Made by a program: the position numbers and the translations under genes
Notes under the pieces: model-generated
The model's database searches: none
The model's input: the letters and a program-made list of their open reading frames with translations, nothing else
What the model was told of the DNA's origin: nothing
Source of the DNA: Nocardia terpenica
GTDB taxonomy: Bacteria; Actinomycetota; Actinomycetes; Mycobacteriales; Mycobacteriaceae
Direction: 5' to 3'
NCBI RefSeq assembly: GCF_013186535.1
Contig: NZ_JABMCZ010000004.1
Span: 124,001-188,000 of the forward strand
Length of the DNA stretch: 64,000 nucleotides
Shown: positions 44,651-52,652 of the stretch, in pieces
Layout: each line of letters begins with the position of its first letter
How positions within the stretch are numbered: the stretch's first letter is position 1

Positions 44651-44804
44651 GTTTCCCGGCACGCGGCCATCGTTCCGGCGCGCGGTCGTTGTTTCCCGGC
44701 GTGCGGTCATCATTTCCCAGCACGCGGCCATCGTTTCCCAGCACGCGGCCATCGTGTTCCCGGCACGCGGCCATCGTGTTCCCGGCACGCTTTTGGCCGG
44801 GACC
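44651..44804. repeat. Half-element G with ~21-bp tandem array
   Basis: Half-element 44778-44804 (GTTCCCGG and CCGGGACC, one mismatch) is preceded by about six units of 19-22 bp of the type GTTTCCCGGCACGCGGCCATC. The array is on the left, and each unit contains TCCCGGCACGC, the left arm of the element. The half-element ends 2 bp before the stop codon of the PadR gene. Confidence 0.88.
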
Positions 44805-44806
44805 TC

Positions 44807-45358
44807 CTACCGAGGCGATTCCAACTTATCGATATTCCCCAGCACCTTTTCGTGCCATTCGATTTCGGCCCGCAGCCGCAGCGTCGCGTGCTCGGCGATG
44901 AGGTCGTCGGCCAGGCGCTGGTCCGGCCAGCGGCGGTCGGCGTGGTGCTCGATCTGGGCGGAGCGGGCGCGCAGGGCGGCGATGCGGTCCTCGAGGTAGC
45001 CGCGCAGCAGTTCGCGGTCGAGGTCGGCGCTGACCGCGAGCGCGAGATCGACCGGGTCGGGCCGGATTCCGGTATCGGTGAACGCCTCGTCGCGCAGGGC
45101 GCGCAGTTCCCGCTGCCCCTCGTCGGTGATCTCGTACACCGTGCGCGCGGGCAGCCCGCCCTGCTGTTCGGTGCGGACCGGGCGGATGAGGCCCTCGTCC
45201 TGCATGCGATGCAGCGCGCCGTAGAGCGAGCCGGGTTTGACCCGCGACCACAGGTCGGCCCGGTCCAGCCGGGCGTCGCGGCGCAACTGATGGCCGTGCA
45301 TGGGCCCGCGGCGGGCCAGGGCGGCAAGGACGAACAGCCGAGTCTCGTTCACCCCCAC
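44807..45358 (-). CDS. PadR-family transcriptional regulator
   Basis: 183 residues. Winged-helix N-terminus: LFVLAALARRGPMHGHQL and KPGSLYGALHRMQDEGLI, then VYEITDEGQREL (wing), followed by the C-terminal helical dimerisation domain of PadR-s2 type (PDPVDLALAVSADLD onwards). Starts with GTG at 45358. It is divergent from the deformylase gene with only 40 bp between starts, and a repeated GAGTACTC palindrome fills that gap, so it probably represses itself and the deformylase. Confidence 0.9.
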   Translation of the reverse strand: MGVNETRLFVLAALARRGPMHGHQLRRDARLDRADLWSRVKPGSLYGALHRMQDEGLIRPVRTEQQGGLPARTVYEITDEGQRELRALRDEAFTDTGIRPDPVDLALAVSADLDRELLRGYLEDRIAALRARSAQIEHHADRRWPDQRLADDLIAEHATLRLRAEIEWHEKVLGNIDKLESPR

Positions 45359-45368
45359 AGTCTGTCAC

Positions 45369-45390
45369 GAGTACTCGTTTTTGAGTACTC
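45369..45390. promoter_or_regulatory. Twin GAGTACTC palindrome, candidate PadR operator
   Basis: GAGTACTC at 45369-45376 and again at 45383-45390, separated by GTTTTT. Each is itself palindromic and the pair forms a 22-bp inverted repeat. It sits 10 bp from the padR start and 8 bp from the def start. Confidence 0.6.
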
Positions 45391-45398
45391 TCGGACGC

Positions 45399-45968
45399 AT
45401 GGCTGTTCGACCCATCCTCATTGCCGGAGATCCCCGGCTGTCCACCCCCGCGACGCCCGTCACCGTGTTCGACGCCGAGTTGCTGGCCTTCGCGGACGAT
45501 CTGTTCGACACCAACACCGCGGCGCACGGGGCGGGCCTGGCCGCCAACCAGATCGGCGATCCCCGAGCCGTTTTCGTCTACGACCTGGTCGACGACGGGG
45601 TGCGCCACCGCGGCTGCGTCGTGAATCCGGTGCTGGAGACCTCCGAGATCCCGGAGACCATGCCCGATCCCGAGGACGATCTGGAGGGCTGCCTGTCGGT
45701 GCCGGGGGAGTGGATTCCCACCGGCCGGGCGCACTGGGCCAGGGTGACCGGCGTGGACGCGACCGGGCAGCCGATTTCCGTGGAGGGCACCGGATACCTG
45801 GCCCGCTGCCTGCAGCACGAGACCGATCACCTGGCCGGGCGGCTGTATCTGGAGCGGCTGATCGGCCGCCATCGCCGGGAGGCCCGGCGGATGATCCGGG
45901 ACCGGGAGTGGACCGCGGCGGGCAACTCCTGGCTGCCGGGCGCCGAGCCCAAGCCCGCGCGCCGCTGA
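45399..45968 (+). CDS. def: Peptide deformylase
   Basis: 189 residues from ATG 45399. All three deformylase motifs are present: GLAANQIG (about 46-53), EGCLSVPG with metal-ligand Cys98, and QHETDHLAG with His140, Glu141 and His144. It removes formyl groups from nascent proteins. The leader is at most 40 nt and shared with a PadR regulator, an unusual setting for a housekeeping def, so it may be an accessory copy induced by a ligand or inhibitor. Confidence 0.96.
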   Translation: MAVRPILIAGDPRLSTPATPVTVFDAELLAFADDLFDTNTAAHGAGLAANQIGDPRAVFVYDLVDDGVRHRGCVVNPVLETSEIPETMPDPEDDLEGCLSVPGEWIPTGRAHWARVTGVDATGQPISVEGTGYLARCLQHETDHLAGRLYLERLIGRHRREARRMIRDREWTAAGNSWLPGAEPKPARR

Positions 45969-46134
45969 GCCCCGACGCTCGCAATCGGAAATACCGAACC
46001 CCAAGTCTGTTGTCGCCGAACGTGATTCGATCTCCTTGCGTAACGGCCCGCCCGCGTGGTCCGATGGAACGCGCAGGGGCGACGCGGCTCTGACGAACCG
46101 GACAACCGGCGATGGCCGGGCCTGCGGAGGGACG

Positions 46135-47421
46135 ATGGGCGTGGGGATGATCGGCGCGGAGCCGAGGGCGCGCGAGATTCGAGTACTGATCGAGAACGGT
46201 GAATACTGGCTGCGCAATCGCGGCGACATCGCCATGATGGCGATCACCGCCGAGCGGCTGCGCGAGCACTGGCCCGGCGCGCGGATCGGCATGCTCACCG
46301 ACCAGCCCCGAATCCTGCCCGCCCTCGTGCCGCACGCCGAGCCGGTCCCGGCGGGCGCCGGTGGGCGCTGGGGGAGCGGCCGCGCCCCGAACCGGTCGCT
46401 CGCCACCGCGGCATTACGCTGGCGGGCCGTCACCGACGGTCCCAGGTCCAGGGCGCGTGCACTCCGAAATGCGCTGCGCAACAGCGGTAATCGAGCTTCG
46501 GAGCTACCCGAGCCGCCGATCCCGCCCGCCGTGGGCGAGGCCGCGCTGGTGCTCGCCCAGGGCGGCGGCTACCTGACCGATGTCGACCTGTATCAGGCGC
46601 ATCGTGCCCTGAATCTGCTCGAATACGCACAGCGCCAGGGGATTCCGACCGCCATGATCGGCCAGGGCGTCGGCCCCATCGAGAACCCGCGGCTGCTGGA
46701 ACACGCCGCCCGGGTGCTGCCCGGCGTCGGCTTCATCGGGCTGCGCGAGGGCCGTCGCGGCCCGGCGCTGCTCGCCGAACTCGGTGTCGCACCGGACCGC
46801 GTCCTGGTGACGGGGGACGACGCCGTCGAACCGGCCTATCGGCTGCGCCGCCCCGAACTCGGCGCCGACCTCGGAATCTGTGTGCGCGTGGCCGATTACG
46901 CCAGGGTCGCCGATGCGGCGCGGGCGGTGCTGGGCCGGGTGGTGCGCACCGCCGCCGCCGATCTCGGCGCCGCCCTGGCCCCGCTGATCATCTCCGAATA
47001 CGACTCCGAGGACCGGCGCTGCACGCTGCCGCTGCTGGCCGGGGCCGCCCGCACCCGCCGCCCGATCGGCCGCGGCGGCACCGCCGACCAGGTGGCCCGG
47101 CAGGTGTCGGGCTGCCGCATCCTGGTCACCAGCGCCTACCATCTCGCGGTATTCGCGCTGTCGCAGGGGATTCCGGCCATCGGCCTGACCGCCTCGCGCT
47201 ACTACGACGACAAGTTCTACGGCCTGGCCGACCTGTTCGGGCCCGGCCTGCGCGTGGTGCACCTGGACGAAAGCAACCTCGAGCAGACGCTGGCGACCGC
47301 GATCGAGGATCTGTGGCGCGACGCCCCCGGCCTGCGGGAACCGTTGCGGCAGAGCGCATCCGACCAGATCGCCGCCGCCCGCACCGGCCTGGACCGGGTG
47401 TTCGGGCTGGTGGAGCGATGA
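46135..47421 (+). CDS. Polysaccharide pyruvyl transferase family protein
   Basis: 428 residues from ATG 46135 with GGAGG 4 nt upstream. EIRVLIENGEYWLRNRGDIAM is the N-terminal signature of the CsaB/WcaK-like family; LAQGGGYLTDVDLY, GQGVGPIENPRLL and TSAYHLAVFALSQGIPAIGL follow in the expected order. Members add ketal-pyruvate to sugars or act as related GT-B transferases. Its stop overlaps the next start by 4 nt (ATGA). Confidence 0.87.
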   Translation: MGVGMIGAEPRAREIRVLIENGEYWLRNRGDIAMMAITAERLREHWPGARIGMLTDQPRILPALVPHAEPVPAGAGGRWGSGRAPNRSLATAALRWRAVTDGPRSRARALRNALRNSGNRASELPEPPIPPAVGEAALVLAQGGGYLTDVDLYQAHRALNLLEYAQRQGIPTAMIGQGVGPIENPRLLEHAARVLPGVGFIGLREGRRGPALLAELGVAPDRVLVTGDDAVEPAYRLRRPELGADLGICVRVADYARVADAARAVLGRVVRTAAADLGAALAPLIISEYDSEDRRCTLPLLAGAARTRRPIGRGGTADQVARQVSGCRILVTSAYHLAVFALSQGIPAIGLTASRYYDDKFYGLADLFGPGLRVVHLDESNLEQTLATAIEDLWRDAPGLREPLRQSASDQIAAARTGLDRVFGLVER

Positions 47422-48257
47422 ACAGCCCGCTGTCGATCTGCGTGCCCGCCTACAATGCCGCCCGCACCCTCGAGACCACGCTGCGCTCGATTCTCGACCA
47501 GGACACCGACTTCGAACTGATCGTGCTCGACAATGCCAGCACCGACGACACCGGCGCGATCGCCGCCGCCGTCGACGACCCGCGAATTCGCCTGCACCGC
47601 AACGACCGGGTGCTGCCGATCGGGGAGAACTGGAATCGGGCGGTCGCGCTGACCTCCGGGGCGCTGGTGAAGGTGGTGTGCGCGGACGACATCCTGCTAC
47701 CGGGCGCGGTGAAGAGCCAGTTCGATGTCATGTGGGACGCCGGAATCGCCATCAGCTCCGGCAAATTCGATGTGATCGACGAGGCGGGCGCGGTCGAGGA
47801 CGCCGATCTCGGCCTGCCGGGGCTGCTGGGCATGCGGTCGGCGCGCACGCTGATGCAGGTCATCGTGCGCCGCGGCCCCGCCGATTTCGGCCCGACGGCG
47901 GCGGCCATGTTCCGGCGCACCGACTTCGACCGGGTCGGCGGCTTCCGCGGCGACCTGGTGTTCCCGATGGACGTCGACCTGTTCGCCCGGGTCTGCGAGT
48001 TCGGGGTGTTCTACGGCATGCCCGAAGTGCTTGCGGCGTGGCGCAATTCGTCGTTCAACCTGTGCAGCCACACCTCCACGGTGTCCAAGCTGACCGAGCT
48101 GGCGCGCTTCCACCACCGGCTGCGCCGGGAATATCGGGAACTGGTCACGCCCGCGGATGTGCTCACCGGCGATCTGCGCCTGGCCGGGCAGGCGTGGGAG
48201 CGGCTGCGGATCCGGGCGGTGGCGACGGTGCGTCACCGCCCGGATCTGTTGCGCTGA
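47418..48257 (+). CDS. Glycosyltransferase family 2
   Basis: 279 residues, GT-A fold. LSICVPAYNAARTLETTLRS, then VLDNASTDDT (nucleotide binding), VVCADDIL as the DxD-type motif, and FPMDVDLFARVCEFG with the catalytic base region. Inverting transferase, probably adding a sugar to the same polymer decorated by the upstream pyruvyl transferase, with which it is translationally coupled. Confidence 0.9.
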   Translation: MNSPLSICVPAYNAARTLETTLRSILDQDTDFELIVLDNASTDDTGAIAAAVDDPRIRLHRNDRVLPIGENWNRAVALTSGALVKVVCADDILLPGAVKSQFDVMWDAGIAISSGKFDVIDEAGAVEDADLGLPGLLGMRSARTLMQVIVRRGPADFGPTAAAMFRRTDFDRVGGFRGDLVFPMDVDLFARVCEFGVFYGMPEVLAAWRNSSFNLCSHTSTVSKLTELARFHHRLRREYRELVTPADVLTGDLRLAGQAWERLRIRAVATVRHRPDLLR

Positions 48258-48258
48258 C

Positions 48259-48873
48259 TCAGTTCTGCGACAGCGGACCGTAGCTGACGACGGTGTCGCC
48301 GTCGGCGCTGACCACCTTCACGAACGGCCGGATGGTGGTCGGGCCGATCACTCCGGTCACCGTGCCGTGGAAGCCGGACATCTGGATGAAACCCTCGGCC
48401 CCGGAGATGTCGCCCCCGGCCGCCTCGACGGTCTGAATGCCCGGCCCCGGCCCGACCTCCAGTTCGATGCCGAGCCGTGGGATCAGGTCGAACACGTCCA
48501 GCGTCGACGGCGCGCTGAGCTGGAGCTCCAGTCCCGGTGTGTCGTACTGGAACTTGATCTTCCCGGACAGCGTGGCCGGGAACCCGACCATGTACCCGAT
48601 GGTGATGTGCCCGTGCCAGTCCCCGGCGCCCGGCCCCGATATCTCGAATCCGGCCTTGCCGCTGTGGAACCACTCGCGGGTCAGCGGACTCCCGTCCAGC
48701 GGCGGCACGAAGTCGATCCGGGTATTTTCCGACATCGCCTCGATCGTCCGCCGACCATGATCCTGAATGCTGTTGGTACTGTCCACCGCGGCGGACGCGG
48801 CGGCCCCGGAGGTGATCACGCCGAGGACGACGGCACCCGCCACCGCGGCGGCCCGCCGAATATTCTCACTCAT
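48259..48873 (-). CDS. MspA-family outer-membrane porin
   Basis: 204 residues, ATG 48873 with GGGGAGAG upstream. Signal peptide (AAAVAGAVVLGVITSG ending ASA). The mature protein is in the MspA size range, with alternating beta strands, an acidic constriction-like segment, HITIGYMVGFPATLSGKI and the conserved C-terminal RPFVKVVSADGDTVVSYG. MspA octamers let small hydrophilic solutes through the mycolic-acid outer membrane, which supports a mycolate-containing host. The gene is convergent with the GT2 gene. Confidence 0.92.
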   Translation of the reverse strand: MSENIRRAAAVAGAVVLGVITSGAAASAAVDSTNSIQDHGRRTIEAMSENTRIDFVPPLDGSPLTREWFHSGKAGFEISGPGAGDWHGHITIGYMVGFPATLSGKIKFQYDTPGLELQLSAPSTLDVFDLIPRLGIELEVGPGPGIQTVEAAGGDISGAEGFIQMSGFHGTVTGVIGPTTIRPFVKVVSADGDTVVSYGPLSQN

Positions 48874-48916
48874 AACTCTCCCCAAGCCCCTTACTGCGAA
48901 ATTGGTACTGCCCCCC

Positions 48917-49034
48917 TTGTCCCGGCAGTTGCCTTCCCCTGGTCCCGGCGGTTGTCTTTCCCCCGGTCCCGGCGGTTGCCTTCCCCTGGTCCCGGCGGTT
49001 GTCTTTCCCCCGGTCCCGGCGGTTGCCTTCCCCT
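48917..49034. repeat. Tandem array (alternating 23/24-bp units) attached to element H
   Basis: Five or six units begin at 48918, 48941, 48965, 48988, 49012 and 49035. Two unit types alternate, GGTCCCGGCGGTTGCCTTCC and GGTCCCGGCGGTTGTCTTTC, giving a 47-bp higher-order repeat. Each unit carries the left arm of the element. Confidence 0.88.
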
Positions 49035-49096
49035 GGTCCCGGCGTGCTTTTGGCCGGGACCTCACGGTAGATTCCGGCCAAAAGCACGCCGGAATC
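49035..49096. repeat. Dispersed double-hairpin element, copy H
   Basis: Half-elements 49035-49061 (GGTCCCGG/CCGGGACC) and 49070-49096 (GATTCCGG/CCGGAATC), both with perfect stems, are separated by TCACGGTA. It ends 20 bp from the stop of the methyltransferase gene. Confidence 0.92.
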
Positions 49097-49116
49097 ACGA
49101 GGGCGGCTGCCGTCGC

Positions 49117-50190
49117 TCACGGTGGTCGCGGAATCTCTACCACCCACTTCCCGCGTAGCGCAGGTAACTTGGCCCGCACCTCCGGCAAGAGATCCGGCAG
49201 GGTAAGCAGCACGCGATCCGGCCGCGCGGCGACCAAAGTCTCCGGGGAGATGATCGGTATATCGGTGCCCGGCATGCGGCGGCCGTGTTTGGTTGGGGAG
49301 GCATCGGCAACACCGCCGAGGTGATCGCGGGTCAGCCCGGCTCGCGCGAACAGGGCCACCGCCCGGGAGGCCGCGCCGTAGGCGTAGACCCTGTTGCCCT
49401 GTGCCGCCTCGCATTCCAACCAGGAGAACAGGTCGCGCGCCTGTCGATCGGCGGCGGCCTGGAGGGAGGCGGGGTCGAAGTGAGCGGCCTCGGCAGCCAG
49501 CATGCGCCGGATCTGCTCGCCGGGTTCGGTCCGGCGGTGCCCGGCGGCCACGAGCACCGTGCCACCGTAGAGATCGAACTCCCACGCGGTCGCGGCGTGC
49601 AGGCCCGCGCCCGCCAGCAGGCCGCACAGCGCCGCCAGGGAGTAGTAGGCGAAATGCCCGTGCCGCAGCGCATTCCACTGCCCCTGCGCCACGATCGCGC
49701 GCAGCGAATGGAACTGTACGAGCAGCACCCCGTCCGCGCGCAGGGCGGCGGCCCGGGCGGCGACGGCGGCGCGCTGGTCCGGCTCGTGCATGAGCCCGAA
49801 GCTGTCGAGCACGACATCGGCGGGGCGCGTGGGTGTTTCGGTGTAACCGCGGGCGGTCAGCAGCGGCAGCCAGGTGCCGCCGTGCGGACTGCCGAACTCG
49901 CGCACCGTGCCGCCGTTCAGCAGGCCCGCGGCGGCCACCCGGGCCACGGCATCGGCCGCCTGATCGCGCAGCGCCCGCGGCTCCACGCCCCGGGGTTCGG
50001 CCACCACCGTGTCGTCCTCGGCGAGCTGCGCCAGCCCGCACCAGCGGCACACATCCATTGCCAGCGCGTGCGTCGCATCGGCGCCGACCGGGTCGTCCAG
50101 GCGCGGAAAATGGTCCGCGGCAGGCATTCTCCCGAGATCCAGCACCCGATCCAGCCCGGTGCCCCGGCAGCCCCGGCAGCCTGCGACCAT
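49117..50190 (-). CDS. C-methyltransferase-like protein (zinc-binding N-terminus, weak SAM motif)
   Basis: 357 residues from ATG 50190. The N-terminal zinc-binding region has two CxxC pairs (CRGCRG and CRWCG), then a methyltransferase-like core and a C-terminal domain with AYGAASRAVALFA, TDIPIISPETL and RVLLTLPDLLPEVRAKL, the layout of NDP-hexose 3-C-methyltransferases. The usual SAM motif (VEVGSNDG type) is degenerate: VREFGSPHGGTWL. It may have lost or changed activity. It is the last gene of a five-gene operon that starts with a better-conserved paralogue. Confidence 0.8.
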   Translation of the reverse strand: MVAGCRGCRGTGLDRVLDLGRMPAADHFPRLDDPVGADATHALAMDVCRWCGLAQLAEDDTVVAEPRGVEPRALRDQAADAVARVAAAGLLNGGTVREFGSPHGGTWLPLLTARGYTETPTRPADVVLDSFGLMHEPDQRAAVAARAAALRADGVLLVQFHSLRAIVAQGQWNALRHGHFAYYSLAALCGLLAGAGLHAATAWEFDLYGGTVLVAAGHRRTEPGEQIRRMLAAEAAHFDPASLQAAADRQARDLFSWLECEAAQGNRVYAYGAASRAVALFARAGLTRDHLGGVADASPTKHGRRMPGTDIPIISPETLVAARPDRVLLTLPDLLPEVRAKLPALRGKWVVEIPRPP

Positions 50191-50191
50191 C

Positions 50192-51220
50192 TCATGCCCC
50201 GACCGTCGGTCGCCGCAGCGAATCATCGAGGAGCCCCGCATCTTTCAGGGCACGCAGGCGGGCCAGGCGGGTGAATCGTGCCGCGAAGTCGGCGGCGGTC
50301 AGGCCGCGTGCCCGATACTCCCGGGCCAGCTCCGCCGCCCCGGCGGGAATGCTCCACCGGGCCGAGAAGCCCAATTCGTCTCGCGCCCGGGCGAAATCGA
50401 CGCGGTAGGAGCGCGGGTCCGGGCCGGTTTCGCCGGTGATCACCAGCCGCGATCCGGGGACCGCGTCGGCCACGGACCCGGCGATGTCGGCGACGGTGAG
50501 ATTATTGGCCTCGTCGCCGATATTGTAGGCGCGGGCCGAGATTCGCTGCGCGGGCGCGGTCAGGCAGGCCGCGAACGCGTGGGCGATGTCCTCGGCGTGC
50601 ACCAGCGGCCGCCACGGCGTGCCGTCCGACAGCACCCGCACCTCACCGGTCAGCACCGCGTAGCCGACCAGATTATTGAGCACGATATCGGCGCGCAGCC
50701 GCGGCGAGAACCCGAACGCGGTGGCATTGCGCAGGAACACCGGGCAGAACTCGGCATCGGCCAGGGCCGCCACCTCGCCCTCGACCCGCACCTTGCTCTC
50801 CGCGTAGGGGGTCAGCGGGCGCAGCGGGGCGTCCTCGCCGACCAGGCCGTCGCCCGCGGCCCCGTACACCGAGCAGGTCGAGGCGTACAGGAAGCGCCGG
50901 ACCCCGGCCTGTTTCGCCAGCCGGGCCAGCCGGACCGACGCGTGATAGTTGATGTCGTAGGTGATCCGCGGCGCGAGCGCGCCCAGCGGATCGTTCGACA
51001 GCGCCGCCAGATGTACCACCGCGTCGAATCCGGCGAGCCGGTCCGCGCCCACCTCCCGCAGGTCGGTGGCGGTGCCGGGCGGGTCGGCGGGCAGCTCGCC
51101 GAGCACGCAGTCGGCGAAATAGCCGATATCCAGCCCGGTCACCTCGTGTCCCGCGGCACGCAGCACCGGCGCCATGACCGTGCCGAGATATCCCTGATGC
51201 CCGGTGAGCAGCACCCGCAT
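50192..51220 (-). CDS. NAD-dependent epimerase/dehydratase (extended SDR)
   Basis: 342 residues from ATG 51220 with GGAGG upstream. MRVLLTGHQGYLGTVMAPVL has the glycine-rich NAD site, FDAVVHLAALSND follows, and the active site is ASTCSVYG (Ser/Thr) with YAESKVRVE (Tyr and Lys). Acts on a nucleotide sugar, as 4-epimerase, dehydratase or reductase. The cytidylyltransferase in the same operon suggests a CDP-sugar substrate. One base separates it from the downstream methyltransferase-like gene. Confidence 0.9.
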   Translation of the reverse strand: MRVLLTGHQGYLGTVMAPVLRAAGHEVTGLDIGYFADCVLGELPADPPGTATDLREVGADRLAGFDAVVHLAALSNDPLGALAPRITYDINYHASVRLARLAKQAGVRRFLYASTCSVYGAAGDGLVGEDAPLRPLTPYAESKVRVEGEVAALADAEFCPVFLRNATAFGFSPRLRADIVLNNLVGYAVLTGEVRVLSDGTPWRPLVHAEDIAHAFAACLTAPAQRISARAYNIGDEANNLTVADIAGSVADAVPGSRLVITGETGPDPRSYRVDFARARDELGFSARWSIPAGAAELAREYRARGLTAADFAARFTRLARLRALKDAGLLDDSLRRPTVGA

Positions 51221-51222
51221 CC

Positions 51223-51873
51223 TCACACACCTCCGAAGGCGAGAACGGTCTTGTCGACGACGAACGCCTCCGCGTGCGGCGCGCGGCACTGCACCCCGCG
51301 CAGCCGCGACAGGCCGAGGAAGGCGTCCCGGTCGAACCAGTCCCGATCATGTTGGGACGGATAATGTTTCAGCAGCAGCTCGGCCTTGCGCTCCGCGATC
51401 GCGGTGGGCAGCGGGACGAACAGCGTCGGGCGCGGCGTATCGGTCTCCCACTTGAGGATCTCGTACCCCAGGATCGGGTGATCGCGGAATTCGGTGGGCG
51501 CCAGCTCGGCCAGCAGCCGGTGATCCTGATGCGCGTCCCCGCGCTGCGGCGCGAACACCAGGTCCGGGTCGCCGCCGCGCCGCAACCGCGCCACCGCGGA
51601 CTTCGCCGCGTCCCAGTGCGCCGGGGTGCGCCCGTCCGGCAGCTCGAGCACGGTCAGATCGAGTTCGGCTCCCGGGCAGAACGATTCGAGCGCCGCGCGC
51701 TCCTCGGCGGCGCGGACGCTGCCGCCGCCGCACAGCACCAGCGCCCGGACCCGCAGTCCCGCACCGGATTCGGCGAGGCGGAGCAGGGTGCCGCCCGCGC
51801 CGAGCGCGAGATCGTCGCAGTGCGCACCGAGCAGCGCCACCTCGCGCACACCGGCCGCGGCCAGGGTCAGCAC
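51223..51873 (-). CDS. PIG-L family deacetylase
   Basis: 216 residues from GTG 51873 with GGAGCGGAG upstream. The zinc site is GAHCDDLALGAGGTL (His-x-Asp-Asp) with HQDHRLLAEL as the second His motif. PIG-L/LmbE enzymes remove N-acetyl groups from sugars; here it would act on the sugar or acylamino group built by this operon. The start overlaps the stop of the cytidylyltransferase by 7 nt. Confidence 0.9.
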   Translation of the reverse strand: MLTLAAAGVREVALLGAHCDDLALGAGGTLLRLAESGAGLRVRALVLCGGGSVRAAEERAALESFCPGAELDLTVLELPDGRTPAHWDAAKSAVARLRRGGDPDLVFAPQRGDAHQDHRLLAELAPTEFRDHPILGYEILKWETDTPRPTLFVPLPTAIAERKAELLLKHYPSQHDRDWFDRDAFLGLSRLRGVQCRAPHAEAFVVDKTVLAFGGV

Positions 51874-52652
51874 GCGCGACTCCGCTCCCACACCACCCAG
51901 GGCCGCCGCCCCGAGTGATAGGCGGCGTCGAGCTCGGCGCGCTCCTTGAAGGTGTCGGCCGGTTTCCAGAATCCGAGATGCTGATAGCCGAGCAGCCGGC
52001 CCTGGGCGGCCAGCGCGCCGCAGGCGTCCTCGACCAGATCCCCGCCCGGCGGCAGCAGATCGAACACCTCCTGGGTGAGCACGAAGTACCCGCCGTTCTC
52101 CCAGATCGGTAGCCGCGCAACGGGTGTGATGTGCGCGACGGCGCCGTTGGGGTCCACGTCGACGCAGTGGAACGACGACTGCGGGGGCACGATCATCATC
52201 GAGGCCGCCGCCCCGGCCGCCATGCACTTGTCGATCATCTCGTCCAGCGGGGCATCGGTGAGCACGTCGGCGTAGTTGGCCAGGAAGTACTCCTCGCCCG
52301 CCAGATGCTCGCGCACCCGCCGCAGCCGCTCACCGATCGCCGACTCCAGGCCGGTGTCGACGAAGGTGATGGTCCAGTCGCCGATATCGGAACCCAGCAG
52401 CTCCACCCGCCCGCCGCGGATGACGAAGTCGTTGGACGCCGACTCCTGGTAGGTGAGGAAGAACTGCTTGATGTGGGCCGCGCCGTAGCCCAGGCACAGG
52501 ATGAAGTCCTTGTGCCCGAAGTGCGCGTAGTAGCGCATCACGTGCCAGATCAGCGGCCGCGGCCCGACCATCTGCATGGGTTTGGGCACCGGATCCTCGG
52601 CGCCGCCGCGCATGCGCATGCCGTAACCACCGCAGAACAGAACGACTTTCAC
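51867..52652 (-). CDS. rfbF: Glucose-1-phosphate cytidylyltransferase
   Basis: 261 residues from GTG 52652 (GGGAG upstream), overlapping the previous stop as GTGA. VVLFCGGYGMRMRG is the nucleotide-binding loop, then PKPMQMVGPRPLIWHVMRYY, CLGYGAAHIKQFF, and LGFWKPADTFKE near the end, all matching RfbF-type enzymes that make CDP-glucose. It commits the operon to CDP-activated deoxy or branched sugars. Confidence 0.92.
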   Translation of the reverse strand: MKVVLFCGGYGMRMRGGAEDPVPKPMQMVGPRPLIWHVMRYYAHFGHKDFILCLGYGAAHIKQFFLTYQESASNDFVIRGGRVELLGSDIGDWTITFVDTGLESAIGERLRRVREHLAGEEYFLANYADVLTDAPLDEMIDKCMAAGAAASMMIVPPQSSFHCVDVDPNGAVAHITPVARLPIWENGGYFVLTQEVFDLLPPGGDLVEDACGALAAQGRLLGYQHLGFWKPADTFKERAELDAAYHSGRRPWVVWERSRAC

